In this document: piece by piece, positions 15,888 through 24,195 of the stretch
Layout of the letters: each line of letters starts with the position of its first letter
How positions within the stretch are numbered: the stretch's first letter is position 1
Assembly (NCBI GenBank): GCA_027682585.1
Contig: JAQCZH010000001.1
Coordinates: forward strand, 1-64,000
From: Lachnospiraceae bacterium AF51-6-b8A
GTDB taxonomy: Bacteria; Bacillota; Clostridia; Lachnospirales; Lachnospiraceae
Length of the DNA stretch: 64,000 nt
Direction of reading: 5' to 3'
Position numbers and translations under genes: made by a program
Notes under the pieces: generated by a model
What the model was told of the DNA's origin: nothing
The model's database searches: none
What the model saw: only the letters and a program-made list of their open reading frames with translations

Positions 15888-17918
15888 ATGAAAAATGTAG
15901 AGAAATACACGAGACAATATTTCCTGCCGCCCGTCTTAGAGACTGACTGGGCCCAAAAGGACTATCTGGACCGGGCTCCTATCTGGTGTTCTGTTGACCT
16001 GCGCGATGGGAATCAGGCTCTGATAGAACCCATGGGTCTGGAGAAGAAGCTGGAATTCTTTCGGATGCTGGTTAAGATCGGCTTCAAGGAGATAGAGGTT
16101 GGCTTCCCGGCAGCCTCCGAGACAGAGTACGATTTCATGCGTGCCCTGATCGACCGGGATATGATCCCCAAGGATGTGACCGTCCAGGTGCTGACCCAGG
16201 CAAGACCGCATATTATCAAGAAGACCTTTGAGGCGGTCAAGGGTGCACCGCACGCTGTGATCCATCTCTACAATTCTACTTCTGTCGCCCAGAGGAATGT
16301 GGTCTTTCGAAAGAATAAGGAAGAGATCCGAAAGCTGGCGACAGACGGGGCCAAGATGCTTTTGGATCTGGCGCAGAAGACAGAGGGCGACTTCTCCTTT
16401 GAGTATTCCCCCGAGTCCTTCCATGGAACGGAAGTTGACTACGGGCTGGAGGTCTGCAATGCTGTTCTTGACGTCTGGAAGCCGAGCGCTGACCGCAAGT
16501 GCATCATTAATATCCCCGGAACGGTCGAGACGGCGATGCCTCATATCTTTGCCAGCCAGATTGAGTACATCTCTAAAAATTTAAAGTACAGGGACAACGT
16601 CATTCTGTCCCTGCACCCGCATAATGACAGGGGCTGCGCTGTCGCTGACGCGGAGCTGTGCTGTTTGGCCGGGGTTGAGCGCGTCGAGGGAACGCTCTTC
16701 GGCAACGGAGAGAGGACCGGCAACGTGGATCTTGTGACGATGGCAATGAATCTCTATTCCTATGGGATTGATCCGGGGCTGGATTTCTCAGATATGCCGG
16801 GAATTCGAGAGACATATGAACGCCTGACGCAGATGCAGGTCTCTGTCCGTCAGCCCTATGCGGGAGATCTGGTTTTCTCTGCTTTTTCCGGTTCCCACCA
16901 GGATGCGATCGCCAAGGGAATGGCGGCCAGGGAGAGGGAGACGCAGGGAGAACCCTGGACTGTTCCCTATCTGCCTATTGATCCCAAAGATGTCGGCCGC
17001 AATTATGACAAGGATGTGATTCGCATCAATTCCCAGTCTGGTAAGGGCGGGGTAAGTTATATTCTGCAGCACAACTTTGCCCTGATCCTTCCTGCTAATA
17101 TGAAAGAGTCTGTAGGTTATGCCATCAAGCAGGTATCTGATGAGACGCATCAGGAGCTGACGCCGGAAGAAGTCTACAAGGCTTTTCGGGCAAGGTTTGT
17201 CGAGTCCATGCCACATTTTACGATTGAGGATGCTGAGTTCAGACGCATGGGAGAGGCGGTTGTCGCTCATGTACAGATCTGCAGCGGAGGAGAGGTGAAC
17301 AAGGTGGAGGCCATTGGAAACGGGCGTCTGGATGCCGTCTCCAATGCGGTGAAGGAATTCTTTGGCGTCAGCTATGAGCTGACGGCGTACGAGGAACATA
17401 CCTTGTCCAGAGGTTCTGCTTCTAAGGCGATTGCCTATGTGGGAATTTCCACCGGTGAGAGGGATTATTGGGGAGCCGGGATCCACGAGGACATTCTGAC
17501 TGCCTCCATTCATGCCCTCTGTGTGGCAGTGAATCAATTGCCTAAGATCGCTGCGCAGGATAAGAGTACAGATCCTCGGTTGGTGGCCATGCTTGACTTC
17601 ATTCGCAAGAATTACCGCAATGTTACGCTGGAGACCATTTCCAAGGCCTTTCACCTCTCTGAGCCCTATGTCTCTAAGTACATCAAGGATAAGTCGGGCA
17701 GGACTTTCGGCGAACATGTCACGGCAGAGCGCATGAAGAAGGCAAAATCCCTGCTTAAGAGCGGCGCTGCCACGGTGGAGAGCATTGCCTATGAATCCGG
17801 CTATGCCAATGTGGAACATTTCAACCGCACATTCAAGCGGCTCTTTGCCATGACGCCGCTGGCTTACCGCAATGCGGAGAGTGGAATTGCGGTTGACAAG
17901 AGAAAACGCAAAAGATAA
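15888..17918 (+). CDS. leuA: 2-isopropylmalate synthase fused to an AraC-type DNA-binding domain
   Basis: A 676-residue single frame. Residues ~1-560 are a complete LeuA of the LeuA2 type, which condenses acetyl-CoA with 2-oxoisovalerate in leucine synthesis. They include the metal/substrate motif DLRDGNQ (37-43), metal histidines H243 and H245 in HPHND, and GNGERTGN. The C-terminal leucine-binding allosteric domain (~430-560) is present. Residues ~567-662 are an AraC-type double helix-turn-helix: LETISKAFHLSEPYVSKYIK, then ESGYANVEHFNRTFKR with MTPLAYR. A basic tail (KRKRKR) closes the protein. LeuA normally ends near 560, so the HTH is an addition with no frameshift between the parts. GGAGGA lies 9 bp before the ATG at 15888. 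No leuB, leuC or leuD is adjacent. Confidence 0.95.
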   Translation: MKNVEKYTRQYFLPPVLETDWAQKDYLDRAPIWCSVDLRDGNQALIEPMGLEKKLEFFRMLVKIGFKEIEVGFPAASETEYDFMRALIDRDMIPKDVTVQVLTQARPHIIKKTFEAVKGAPHAVIHLYNSTSVAQRNVVFRKNKEEIRKLATDGAKMLLDLAQKTEGDFSFEYSPESFHGTEVDYGLEVCNAVLDVWKPSADRKCIINIPGTVETAMPHIFASQIEYISKNLKYRDNVILSLHPHNDRGCAVADAELCCLAGVERVEGTLFGNGERTGNVDLVTMAMNLYSYGIDPGLDFSDMPGIRETYERLTQMQVSVRQPYAGDLVFSAFSGSHQDAIAKGMAARERETQGEPWTVPYLPIDPKDVGRNYDKDVIRINSQSGKGGVSYILQHNFALILPANMKESVGYAIKQVSDETHQELTPEEVYKAFRARFVESMPHFTIEDAEFRRMGEAVVAHVQICSGGEVNKVEAIGNGRLDAVSNAVKEFFGVSYELTAYEEHTLSRGSASKAIAYVGISTGERDYWGAGIHEDILTASIHALCVAVNQLPKIAAQDKSTDPRLVAMLDFIRKNYRNVTLETISKAFHLSEPYVSKYIKDKSGRTFGEHVTAERMKKAKSLLKSGAATVESIAYESGYANVEHFNRTFKRLFAMTPLAYRNAESGIAVDKRKRKR

Positions 17919-17949
17919 ACTGTAAATACTTATCGAAAAAGGCGTTGAA

Positions 17950-18208
17950 GGAGACAGTAACAGATTCCAGAGAAACTCACCAGAGAGGATGACCCGGGCT
18001 GGAAGTCATCTGTGTTTCGGAATCTGCCAAGACCACTCCCCAGCTGCAGATCCCAAGCTTATGTCAGAAACCGATCAGGGCATCCGGCGAGAGTGTGTAA
18101 GATCTGACGGTATCCTTCGTTACGGGAGAATGAGTGAAAGCTTAGGTGGAACCGTGCAAAAGAAGCACCCTGGGCGCGCAGGAAAGGCGCGCCCAGGGTG
18201 TTTCTTTT
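17950..18208 (+). promoter_or_regulatory. Threonine T-box leader of thrS
   Basis: Stem I is formed by GGAG (17950-17953) with CTCC (18036-18039), and CAGATTCC (17961-17968) with GGAATCTG (18019-18026). The internal loop carries AGTA on the 5' side and the specifier ACC (18032-18034, Thr) on the 3' side. The distal AGAGAG/GCTGG motifs follow the T-box pattern. The T-box sequence AGGTGGAACCGTG is at 18144-18156. The terminator stem (18166-18179 with 18187-18200) is followed by TTTCTTTT. Uncharged tRNA-Thr binding would relieve termination before thrS. Confidence 0.95.
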
Positions 18209-18298
18209 CCGTGGAAATCATTTTTGTTGTTAACCAATGATCCTGGTTCCTAAGTGGCAGGGTCAGATTCAAATGAGATAAGCAGAAGGAGAGAAGCA

Positions 18299-20086
18299 AT
18301 GGAGAGAGAGGAATTCTTACAGGTCTATCGTCATTCCCTGGCTCATATCCTGGCCAAGGCCGTCGTTGAACTCTACGGGCCAACGACGCAGTATGCCATC
18401 GGGCCTCAGATTGAGACGGGATTCTACTATGATTTCAAGCTGCCCGTATCCATCACAGAGGATGATTTCCCCAAAATCGAGGCAAAGATGAAGGAGATCT
18501 TAAAGCGCAAGGAGGACTTTATCCGCGAAGAGGTCTCCCGCGATCAGGCGCTGGAGCTCTTCCGGGATCAGAAGTATAAGACCGAGATCATCAGAGATCT
18601 GCCTGAGGACGCTGTGATCACCATTTATAAGACTGGCGATGACTTTACGGATCTGTGCAGAGGGCCGCATGTGGACAATGCCAGGGAACTCCTGTCCGCG
18701 GCTTTTGCCGTTCGATCTACCTCCGGTGCCTACTGGAGAGGGGATGAGAAAAATGACACCCTGCAGAGAATCTATGTGGATGCCTTCCCGTCCAAGGAGG
18801 AACTAAAGGAACATCAGAGACTGCTTCGCGAGGCGAAGGAGAGAGACCATAAGAAGCTGGGACCAGCTCTGGAGCTCTTTATGTTCCATGAGTCTGCTCC
18901 CGGTATGCCCTATTGGCTACCCAGGGGCTGGAAGCTCTTCAATGCCCTGCTCGACTACTGGAGAAGCGTGCATGAGCGCCATAACTACCTGGAGATTGCA
19001 GCCCCGGTCATCAACAATCAGAAGCTCTGGGCTACCTCTGGTCACTGGGGCCATTATAAGGAAAATATGTTTATCATCCCGGGCGAGAAGGAGGATGAGT
19101 CAGACTATTATGCGGCCAAACCCATGAATTGCCCCAATGCTATCATGTTTTATAAGAATGGACTGCGCTCTTACCGGGATCTGCCTTTCAGAGTCTCCCA
19201 GGTGGATGTGATTCATCGCAAGGAGAAGTCCGGAGAGCTTAACGGCCTCTTCCGGGTGCAGATGTTTCGTCAGGATGATGCCCATATCCTGGTAACGGAG
19301 GATCAGATCGCCAGTGAGATTGCAGATATCATGTCCATCGCGGATGAAATCTATTCCACCTTCGGTCTTACCTTCCGCGCTGAACTGTCCACCAGACCGG
19401 ATGACTTCATGGGAGATATCGCGACCTGGGATAAAGCGGAGGCGGAACTCAGAGAGATCCTGGACAACATGTACGGGGAAGGCAATTATGACGTCAATGA
19501 GGGAGACGGTGCCTTCTATGGGCCCAAGATTGATCTGCAGATGAAGGATGCACTGGGAAGAGAGTGGCAGATGGGGACGATTCAGCTAGACTTCCAGCTG
19601 CCTCTCAACTTCGGACTCAAGTACGCCGCTCAGGATGGAAGCGAGAAACAGCCGGTTCTGATTCACAGAGCGATCTTTGGTTCTATGGAGCGCTTTATCG
19701 GAATCCTGATTGAGAACTTTAAGGGCAGCTTCCCCTTCTGGGTATCCCCCTATCAGGTTGGTATCGTTCCGATTCGTACCAGTCACAACGCCTATGCGCT
19801 GAAGATTCAGGAGAAACTGCGCGCCATGGGAATTCGTGTTGAAGCCGACTATGCCGACAAGAACATGAATGAAAAAATCAAGCGTTTCAGAACTCTGCGC
19901 GACCCCTATACCATAGTCATCGGGGACAAGGAAGTGGAGAATGGGACAGTATCTGTGACGGTTCGGGGGCAGAAGCAGCAGATTCATGACCTGCCTCTGG
20001 CTGATTTCTGTGCCATGTGCAGGAAACTTCAGATGGAGCACCTGAAAGATCTGCTGACCGGACCAGTCGAAGATGAAAACAGATGA
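18299..20086 (+). CDS. thrS: Threonyl-tRNA synthetase lacking the TGS domain
   Basis: A 595-residue ThrRS. It begins directly with the editing (N2) domain: RHSLAHILAKAV, GFYYDF and the RGPHV region. The class II catalytic core follows (MNCPNAIMFYKNG, FRVSQVDVIHRKEKSGEL, FRQDDAHI) and then the anticodon-binding domain. The ~60-residue N-terminal TGS domain of typical ThrRS (~640 residues) is absent. The zinc cysteine is in MNCP. An in-frame ATG at 18254 has no better site; the ATG at 18299 follows AGAAGGAGAG and is preferred. Expression is controlled by the Thr T-box immediately upstream. Confidence 0.95.
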   Translation: MEREEFLQVYRHSLAHILAKAVVELYGPTTQYAIGPQIETGFYYDFKLPVSITEDDFPKIEAKMKEILKRKEDFIREEVSRDQALELFRDQKYKTEIIRDLPEDAVITIYKTGDDFTDLCRGPHVDNARELLSAAFAVRSTSGAYWRGDEKNDTLQRIYVDAFPSKEELKEHQRLLREAKERDHKKLGPALELFMFHESAPGMPYWLPRGWKLFNALLDYWRSVHERHNYLEIAAPVINNQKLWATSGHWGHYKENMFIIPGEKEDESDYYAAKPMNCPNAIMFYKNGLRSYRDLPFRVSQVDVIHRKEKSGELNGLFRVQMFRQDDAHILVTEDQIASEIADIMSIADEIYSTFGLTFRAELSTRPDDFMGDIATWDKAEAELREILDNMYGEGNYDVNEGDGAFYGPKIDLQMKDALGREWQMGTIQLDFQLPLNFGLKYAAQDGSEKQPVLIHRAIFGSMERFIGILIENFKGSFPFWVSPYQVGIVPIRTSHNAYALKIQEKLRAMGIRVEADYADKNMNEKIKRFRTLRDPYTIVIGDKEVENGTVSVTVRGQKQQIHDLPLADFCAMCRKLQMEHLKDLLTGPVEDENR

Positions 20087-20089
20087 CAG

Positions 20090-20245
20090 CCGTGTCATAA
20101 GGTCATATCTTTCGCGGAGACAGGTTCTTAGAGGCGGATGACCGCTGACACGGAAAGGATGTTTATTGCTGCCCTATCAGGGATGAGATCCGTGCCTTCG
20201 GGCATGGATCCCATTCGCTTTACGATTCACAGGTCAAAGGACCTG
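20090..20245 (+). ncRNA. Structured RNA spacer between thrS and the racemase (candidate leader)
   Basis: Three consecutive potential hairpins start four bases after the thrS stop. The first is compound: CCGTGTCA (20090-20097) with TGACACGG (20146-20153), enclosing GGTCAT (20101-20106) with ATGACC (20138-20143). The second is a 10-bp stem with one G-U pair, 20187-20196 with 20201-20210, capped by a UUCG tetraloop. The third is CAGGTC-AAAG-GACCTG (20230-20245), just before the racemase ribosome site. None has a U-run, so this is not a simple terminator. It matches no riboswitch class I recognise. Confidence 0.5.
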
Positions 20246-20259
20246 AAAATGGTGATGAA

Positions 20260-20973
20260 ATGACAGATGCTTTCACAGGAAAACTTGGCATTTTAGGGGG
20301 TATGGGGCCGCAGGCCACGCAGATCTTCTATCAGTGGATTTTAGATCGGACCCCGGCCAATCGTGATCAGGATCACATCCCAACCATGATTTACTCTGAC
20401 ACCCAGATGCCGGATCGAACGGCGGCGATTCTGTCAGGAGATGAGGAACCGGTGCTGGCTCGCCTTCTGAAGGACTGCAAGATATTAGAGACCTGTGGCT
20501 GCTCGGCCATTGCCATTCCCTGCAATACGTCTCACTACTTTGCAGATCGTCTGCAGGATCAGCTGACCGTGCCCATCATTCATATGCCCCGTCAGACCGT
20601 CAGACGGCTTGCGGCTGCAGACAAGAGAAAGGTGGCCATCCTGGCAACTGACGGCACCATAGTGACCGGGATTTACCGCGAGGCTTTGGAGGCGGAGGGA
20701 ATAGCGCCTTATGAGCCAGACCCTCAGACGCAGAAGAAGATCATGTCCCTGATCTACGATGAGATCAAAGCGGGGGAGAAGGGAAATCGTCACATCTTTG
20801 CTGCTATTGACAGAGCGGTCAGAGAGGCCGGCTGTGACGGGGCAATTCTGGGCTGTACGGAATTATCGGTTTATCGGGAATACCATGGTCTGTCCGGGTT
20901 CTATATTGATGCGATGGAGGTCCTGGCCGAGGAGTGCATTAAGTTCTTTGGTCTGAAGCCGCTTCTGGTTTAG
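20260..20973 (+). CDS. Aspartate/glutamate racemase family protein
   Basis: A 237-residue Asp/Glu racemase. It begins KLGILGGMGPQAT and has the two catalytic cysteines, C88 in IPCNTSH and C199 in LGCTELS. These act as the base/acid pair in cofactor-independent racemisation. Size and motifs match aspartate racemases (RacD/YgeA type) rather than MurI. The ribosome site is weak (GGTG before ATGAAATG) and preceded by a hairpin. It sits just upstream of an ATP-grasp ligase and a MurE, suggesting it supplies D-aspartate to cell-wall synthesis (inference). Confidence 0.9.
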   Translation: MTDAFTGKLGILGGMGPQATQIFYQWILDRTPANRDQDHIPTMIYSDTQMPDRTAAILSGDEEPVLARLLKDCKILETCGCSAIAIPCNTSHYFADRLQDQLTVPIIHMPRQTVRRLAAADKRKVAILATDGTIVTGIYREALEAEGIAPYEPDPQTQKKIMSLIYDEIKAGEKGNRHIFAAIDRAVREAGCDGAILGCTELSVYREYHGLSGFYIDAMEVLAEECIKFFGLKPLLV

Positions 20974-21183
20974 GAGAACACAGACTTTTATTTCCGGCGG
21001 AAGATCGAAAAACGGAAACTTTTCAGCCTGGGCTACAGACGTATGACCGCAATGAAAAAGTTATATTTGTGAGGCCCTTACCAGTCGGAAGTTGTAGAAT
21101 AGAACCCGTGGAGTCAATGGGACTTCCATAATGATTCAGGATGTCGACGCAGGACATCTGCTCGGCGTAAACAGGTGATTTGC

Positions 21184-22404
21184 ATGAAAGAAAAACTCTA
21201 CCCTCTTCTCTTCGGAGGAGATATCAATGTCTACTCTGTCGCCAGAGCCTTCTGGGAGCAGTATCAGATCAAGGTAACCTGTTACGGCAAGTTCCCCTCC
21301 GGTCCGGCTTATCGGTCCAGTCTGATTGATTATCGGGTCAATGCGGACGCGGAGAAGGCCGAGACGCTGGTCAGGCTGATCTGTGATTTCGCCGCGGAGC
21401 ACGGGGACGGTAAGGTTATGCCCATCGGCTGTTCCGATGACTATGTCTTTCTGGTGACAGACAATCGGGACAAGTACCCGAACAATGTCATTGTTCCTTA
21501 TATTGGCAGCAAGCTGATGGGAGAGTTGATCCGCAAGGAGCACTTCTACGAACTGGCGGACAAGTATGACATTGATCATCCCGGGACTTTCATTTATCGC
21601 AAGGAGATGGGGCATGATTTTGAGCTTCCCTTCAAGCCTCCCTATATCTGCAAACCTTCTTCTTCCGCACTTTACTGGCGGTATCCTTTTCAGGGCAACG
21701 ACAAGGTTTTCGTCTTAAAGGATTGCAAGGCTCTTTTGGATGTCTTAGACCGTTGCTATGCAGCCGGTTATCCGGATACCATGGTGATCCAGGATATGAT
21801 TCCCGGCGACGATTCCTATATGCGAGTACTCACCTGTTACTCCGACAGGAACGGCCAGGTCAAGATGATGTGCCTGGGCCATACGCTTCTGGAAGAGCAT
21901 ACCCCCCACGGAAGAGGCAACCACGCCGTCGTCATCACAGAGAAGCTGGATGCGCAGTCCCGGACGCTCTGTGAGAAGATCCGACATTTCCTGGAGGAGA
22001 TCCACTATACCGGCTTCTCGAATTTCGATATTAAGTACGATGAGAGGGACGGCAAGTATAAGGTTTTCGAGATTAATTGCCGTCAGGGACGCTCCAACTA
22101 TTATGTGACTGCAGCTGGCTGCAATGTGGCAAAGTACTGGGTCAGTGATCTGATTGAGGGGATTGACACCGGTTTTGAGATCTGTCAGAAGGAGAGCCTG
22201 TGGAGAGTGGTTCCACGGAAGGTTTCTTATGACTATGTTCCTTCTAAATACCACGCTTTCATGAAGCGGATGGAGGATCAGGGGCATGTGAGCAACTCCC
22301 TTCAGTCCCCCGATGAGAAGAACTGGTATCACAAACTCTGGGTATGGCATAATCTGCGCAGTCATGTGAAGAAGTTCGCTACCTATTATGAAAAGCAGAA
22401 GTAA
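21184..22404 (+). CDS. ATP-grasp ligase, probable D-aspartate ligase (Asl-like)
   Basis: A 406-residue ATP-grasp carboxylate-amine ligase. The ATP-binding strand is PYICKPSSSA. The metal-binding pair E296 and N298 lies in FEINCRQGRSNYY, and VIQDMIPGDDSYMR is the region between subdomains. Enterococcus faecium Asl, an ATP-grasp enzyme next to an aspartate racemase gene, attaches D-Asp to the lysine of the peptidoglycan precursor; the arrangement here is the same and a MurE gene follows after 11 bp. D-Asp specificity is inferred from context. The ATG at 21184 follows AGGTGATTTGC. The 200-bp gap upstream holds an inverted repeat GATGTC/GACATC near 21140 and nothing else clear. Confidence 0.75.
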   Translation: MKEKLYPLLFGGDINVYSVARAFWEQYQIKVTCYGKFPSGPAYRSSLIDYRVNADAEKAETLVRLICDFAAEHGDGKVMPIGCSDDYVFLVTDNRDKYPNNVIVPYIGSKLMGELIRKEHFYELADKYDIDHPGTFIYRKEMGHDFELPFKPPYICKPSSSALYWRYPFQGNDKVFVLKDCKALLDVLDRCYAAGYPDTMVIQDMIPGDDSYMRVLTCYSDRNGQVKMMCLGHTLLEEHTPHGRGNHAVVITEKLDAQSRTLCEKIRHFLEEIHYTGFSNFDIKYDERDGKYKVFEINCRQGRSNYYVTAAGCNVAKYWVSDLIEGIDTGFEICQKESLWRVVPRKVSYDYVPSKYHAFMKRMEDQGHVSNSLQSPDEKNWYHKLWVWHNLRSHVKKFATYYEKQK

Positions 22405-22415
22405 GAAGAGACGCC

Positions 22416-23951
22416 ATGAAACACTTGTTAGCTGATTATTTGCAAATGCTCGCGGGTTTTGGCCTGCTGAGTCAGACTGAGGAAACACTTGGCGAGCGCC
22501 TGGGAGAGAGCCTGCAGAGGGAAATCACCCTGGTCTCCTGTGACTCCAGAAAAGTAATTCCGGGCACACTCTTTATCTGCAAGGGAGCCGGATTTCGGGC
22601 GGACTTTCTGCAGACGGCCAAAGAGAGAGGAGCCGCATTCTATCTGAGCGAGAAGCCCTATGAAGGGGTCGACCTGCCATGGATTGGGGTCAGCGATATT
22701 CGCGCTGCCATGGCCCACAGCGCCAGCTTCTGCTACGACAGACCCTGGGAGGCCTTCTGCCTGGTCGGCATTACGGGAACCAAGGGCAAATCCACGACGG
22801 CTTTCTTTCTTAAGGCTATCTTCGACGTTTATGAGAAGAGCCGGGGCAGCAGGCCTTCTGGCCTGATCTCAACCATTCTGACGGAAGACGGAAAGAGAAG
22901 CTATCCCTCCCGTATGACGACCCCCGAGCCCATTGAACTGGAGGAACATTTTGCCAATGCCAGGGAAGCGGGTCTTGACTACGTGACCATGGAGGTGTCC
23001 TCCCAGGCTCTCAAGTACGATCGGGTTTTGGATGTGCAGTTCGATGTGGCGGCATTTTTGAATATCGGCTATGACCATATTTCCCCCATCGAGCATCCGA
23101 CTTGGGAGGACTACTTCGCCTCCAAACTCAGGATCTTCAGCCAGTGCAGGACAGCCGTCGTTCACCTGGGTGTCGATCACTCCGAGGAAATGCTTGAAGC
23201 GGCTCAGAAGGCGCAGAAAGTGATTACTTTTTCAGAGACCGACGAGAGGGCTGATGTCTACGGTTATGGGATGAAGAAGCAGGGAAGGGAGACTCATTTT
23301 AAGGCGCGTGTCCTCGGGCAGGAGAGAGAGTATATCCTGGGAATACCTGGTTTTTTCAATGTTTCCAATGCCCTGGCGGCGATTGCTGTGGCAGAGCATT
23401 ATGGCATCCCATACGACTGCGTGAAGGAGGGTCTGAAGAGGGCCCGGGTGCCGGGACGCATGGAGGAGTATACCAGTGCCGACGGAAAGATCGTGACCAT
23501 CATCGATTACGCTCACAACCGCCTCTCTTTTGAGAAGCTTTTCGCGGCAGCGAAAGAGGAATTCCCGGGCCGCAGGATTGTAGCTCTATTCGGGGCCTCC
23601 GGAGGCAAGGCGATCAACCGGAGAAGAGACCTGGGAGAGGTGGCGGCGGCCAATGCCGACTATATCTATCTGACGGAAGACGATCCGGGCAGGGAAGATC
23701 CGGCCCGGATTGCCGAAGAGATTGCCTCCTATATCAAACCCTTCGGCACTCCCTACGAGATTATCCCAGATCGAAAGGAAGCTATCCGAACGGCCATTCA
23801 TACGGCAAAGGAGCCGACCCTGCTTCTTTTGGCGGGCAAGGGGCATGAGGTCATGGTCCGCAGGGCCAATGGCTATGAGAAGGGTCCCTCTGACGCCGAC
23901 TGTGCTAGGAAGTATCTGGCGGACTATGACGGAGGACTTGCCGGAGATTGA
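22416..23951 (+). CDS. murE: MurE-type UDP-MurNAc-tripeptide synthetase
   Basis: A 511-residue Mur ligase with N-terminal UDP-binding domain, central ATPase domain (P-loop GITGTKGKS from residue 118) and C-terminal ligase domain. MurE adds the third residue (L-Lys or meso-DAP) to UDP-MurNAc-L-Ala-D-Glu. At the position of the meso-DAP recognition motif DNPR this protein has DDPG (422-425), so it is unlikely to be a standard DAP-adding enzyme. L-Lys or another diamino acid is more likely. It follows the ATP-grasp ligase by 11 bp. Whether it is the organism's only MurE cannot be told from the window. Confidence 0.88.
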   Translation: MKHLLADYLQMLAGFGLLSQTEETLGERLGESLQREITLVSCDSRKVIPGTLFICKGAGFRADFLQTAKERGAAFYLSEKPYEGVDLPWIGVSDIRAAMAHSASFCYDRPWEAFCLVGITGTKGKSTTAFFLKAIFDVYEKSRGSRPSGLISTILTEDGKRSYPSRMTTPEPIELEEHFANAREAGLDYVTMEVSSQALKYDRVLDVQFDVAAFLNIGYDHISPIEHPTWEDYFASKLRIFSQCRTAVVHLGVDHSEEMLEAAQKAQKVITFSETDERADVYGYGMKKQGRETHFKARVLGQEREYILGIPGFFNVSNALAAIAVAEHYGIPYDCVKEGLKRARVPGRMEEYTSADGKIVTIIDYAHNRLSFEKLFAAAKEEFPGRRIVALFGASGGKAINRRRDLGEVAAANADYIYLTEDDPGREDPARIAEEIASYIKPFGTPYEIIPDRKEAIRTAIHTAKEPTLLLLAGKGHEVMVRRANGYEKGPSDADCARKYLADYDGGLAGD

Positions 23952-24009
23952 GAGTTGAAGGAAAGAGGAAGAAGTGACATCTGTCTTGTCAAATGAAGGC
24001 GAGATCTGA

Positions 24010-24037
24010 AAAGAGGCGGCGAAAGCCGTCTCTTTTT
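24010..24037 (+). terminator. Terminator after murE
   Basis: An 11-bp stem AAAGAGGCGGC with GCCGTCTCTTT around a GAAA loop, with one G-U pair, runs into a T-run. It ends the racemase-ligase-murE transcript. Confidence 0.85.
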
Positions 24038-24112
24038 CAGTTCCGGATATCTGGAAAGGAACTTGAAAAAGAGAAAAGAAACGGTCGATATGAGCCCCTT
24101 TTTGCGGGAAAT

Positions 24113-24133
24113 AAGAAATCATGATTATTTCTT
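24113..24133. promoter_or_regulatory. Inverted repeat upstream of the antimicrobial-peptide exporter
   Basis: AAGAAAT (24113-24119) and ATTTCTT (24127-24133) flank a 7-bp centre, 63 bp before the ABC ATPase start. It is a candidate site for the response regulator encoded in the same cluster. The promoter hexamers are not clear. Confidence 0.35.
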
Positions 24134-24195
24134 GATAAGTCTTATGTATCGTAGCTGTCAGCGGTAATACGAGAAGATTCTGGAAGGAAATATCT

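Noticed and set aside
20187..20210. UUCG-capped stem as a thrS terminator
   Set aside because: No U-run follows; retained instead as part of a structured spacer.
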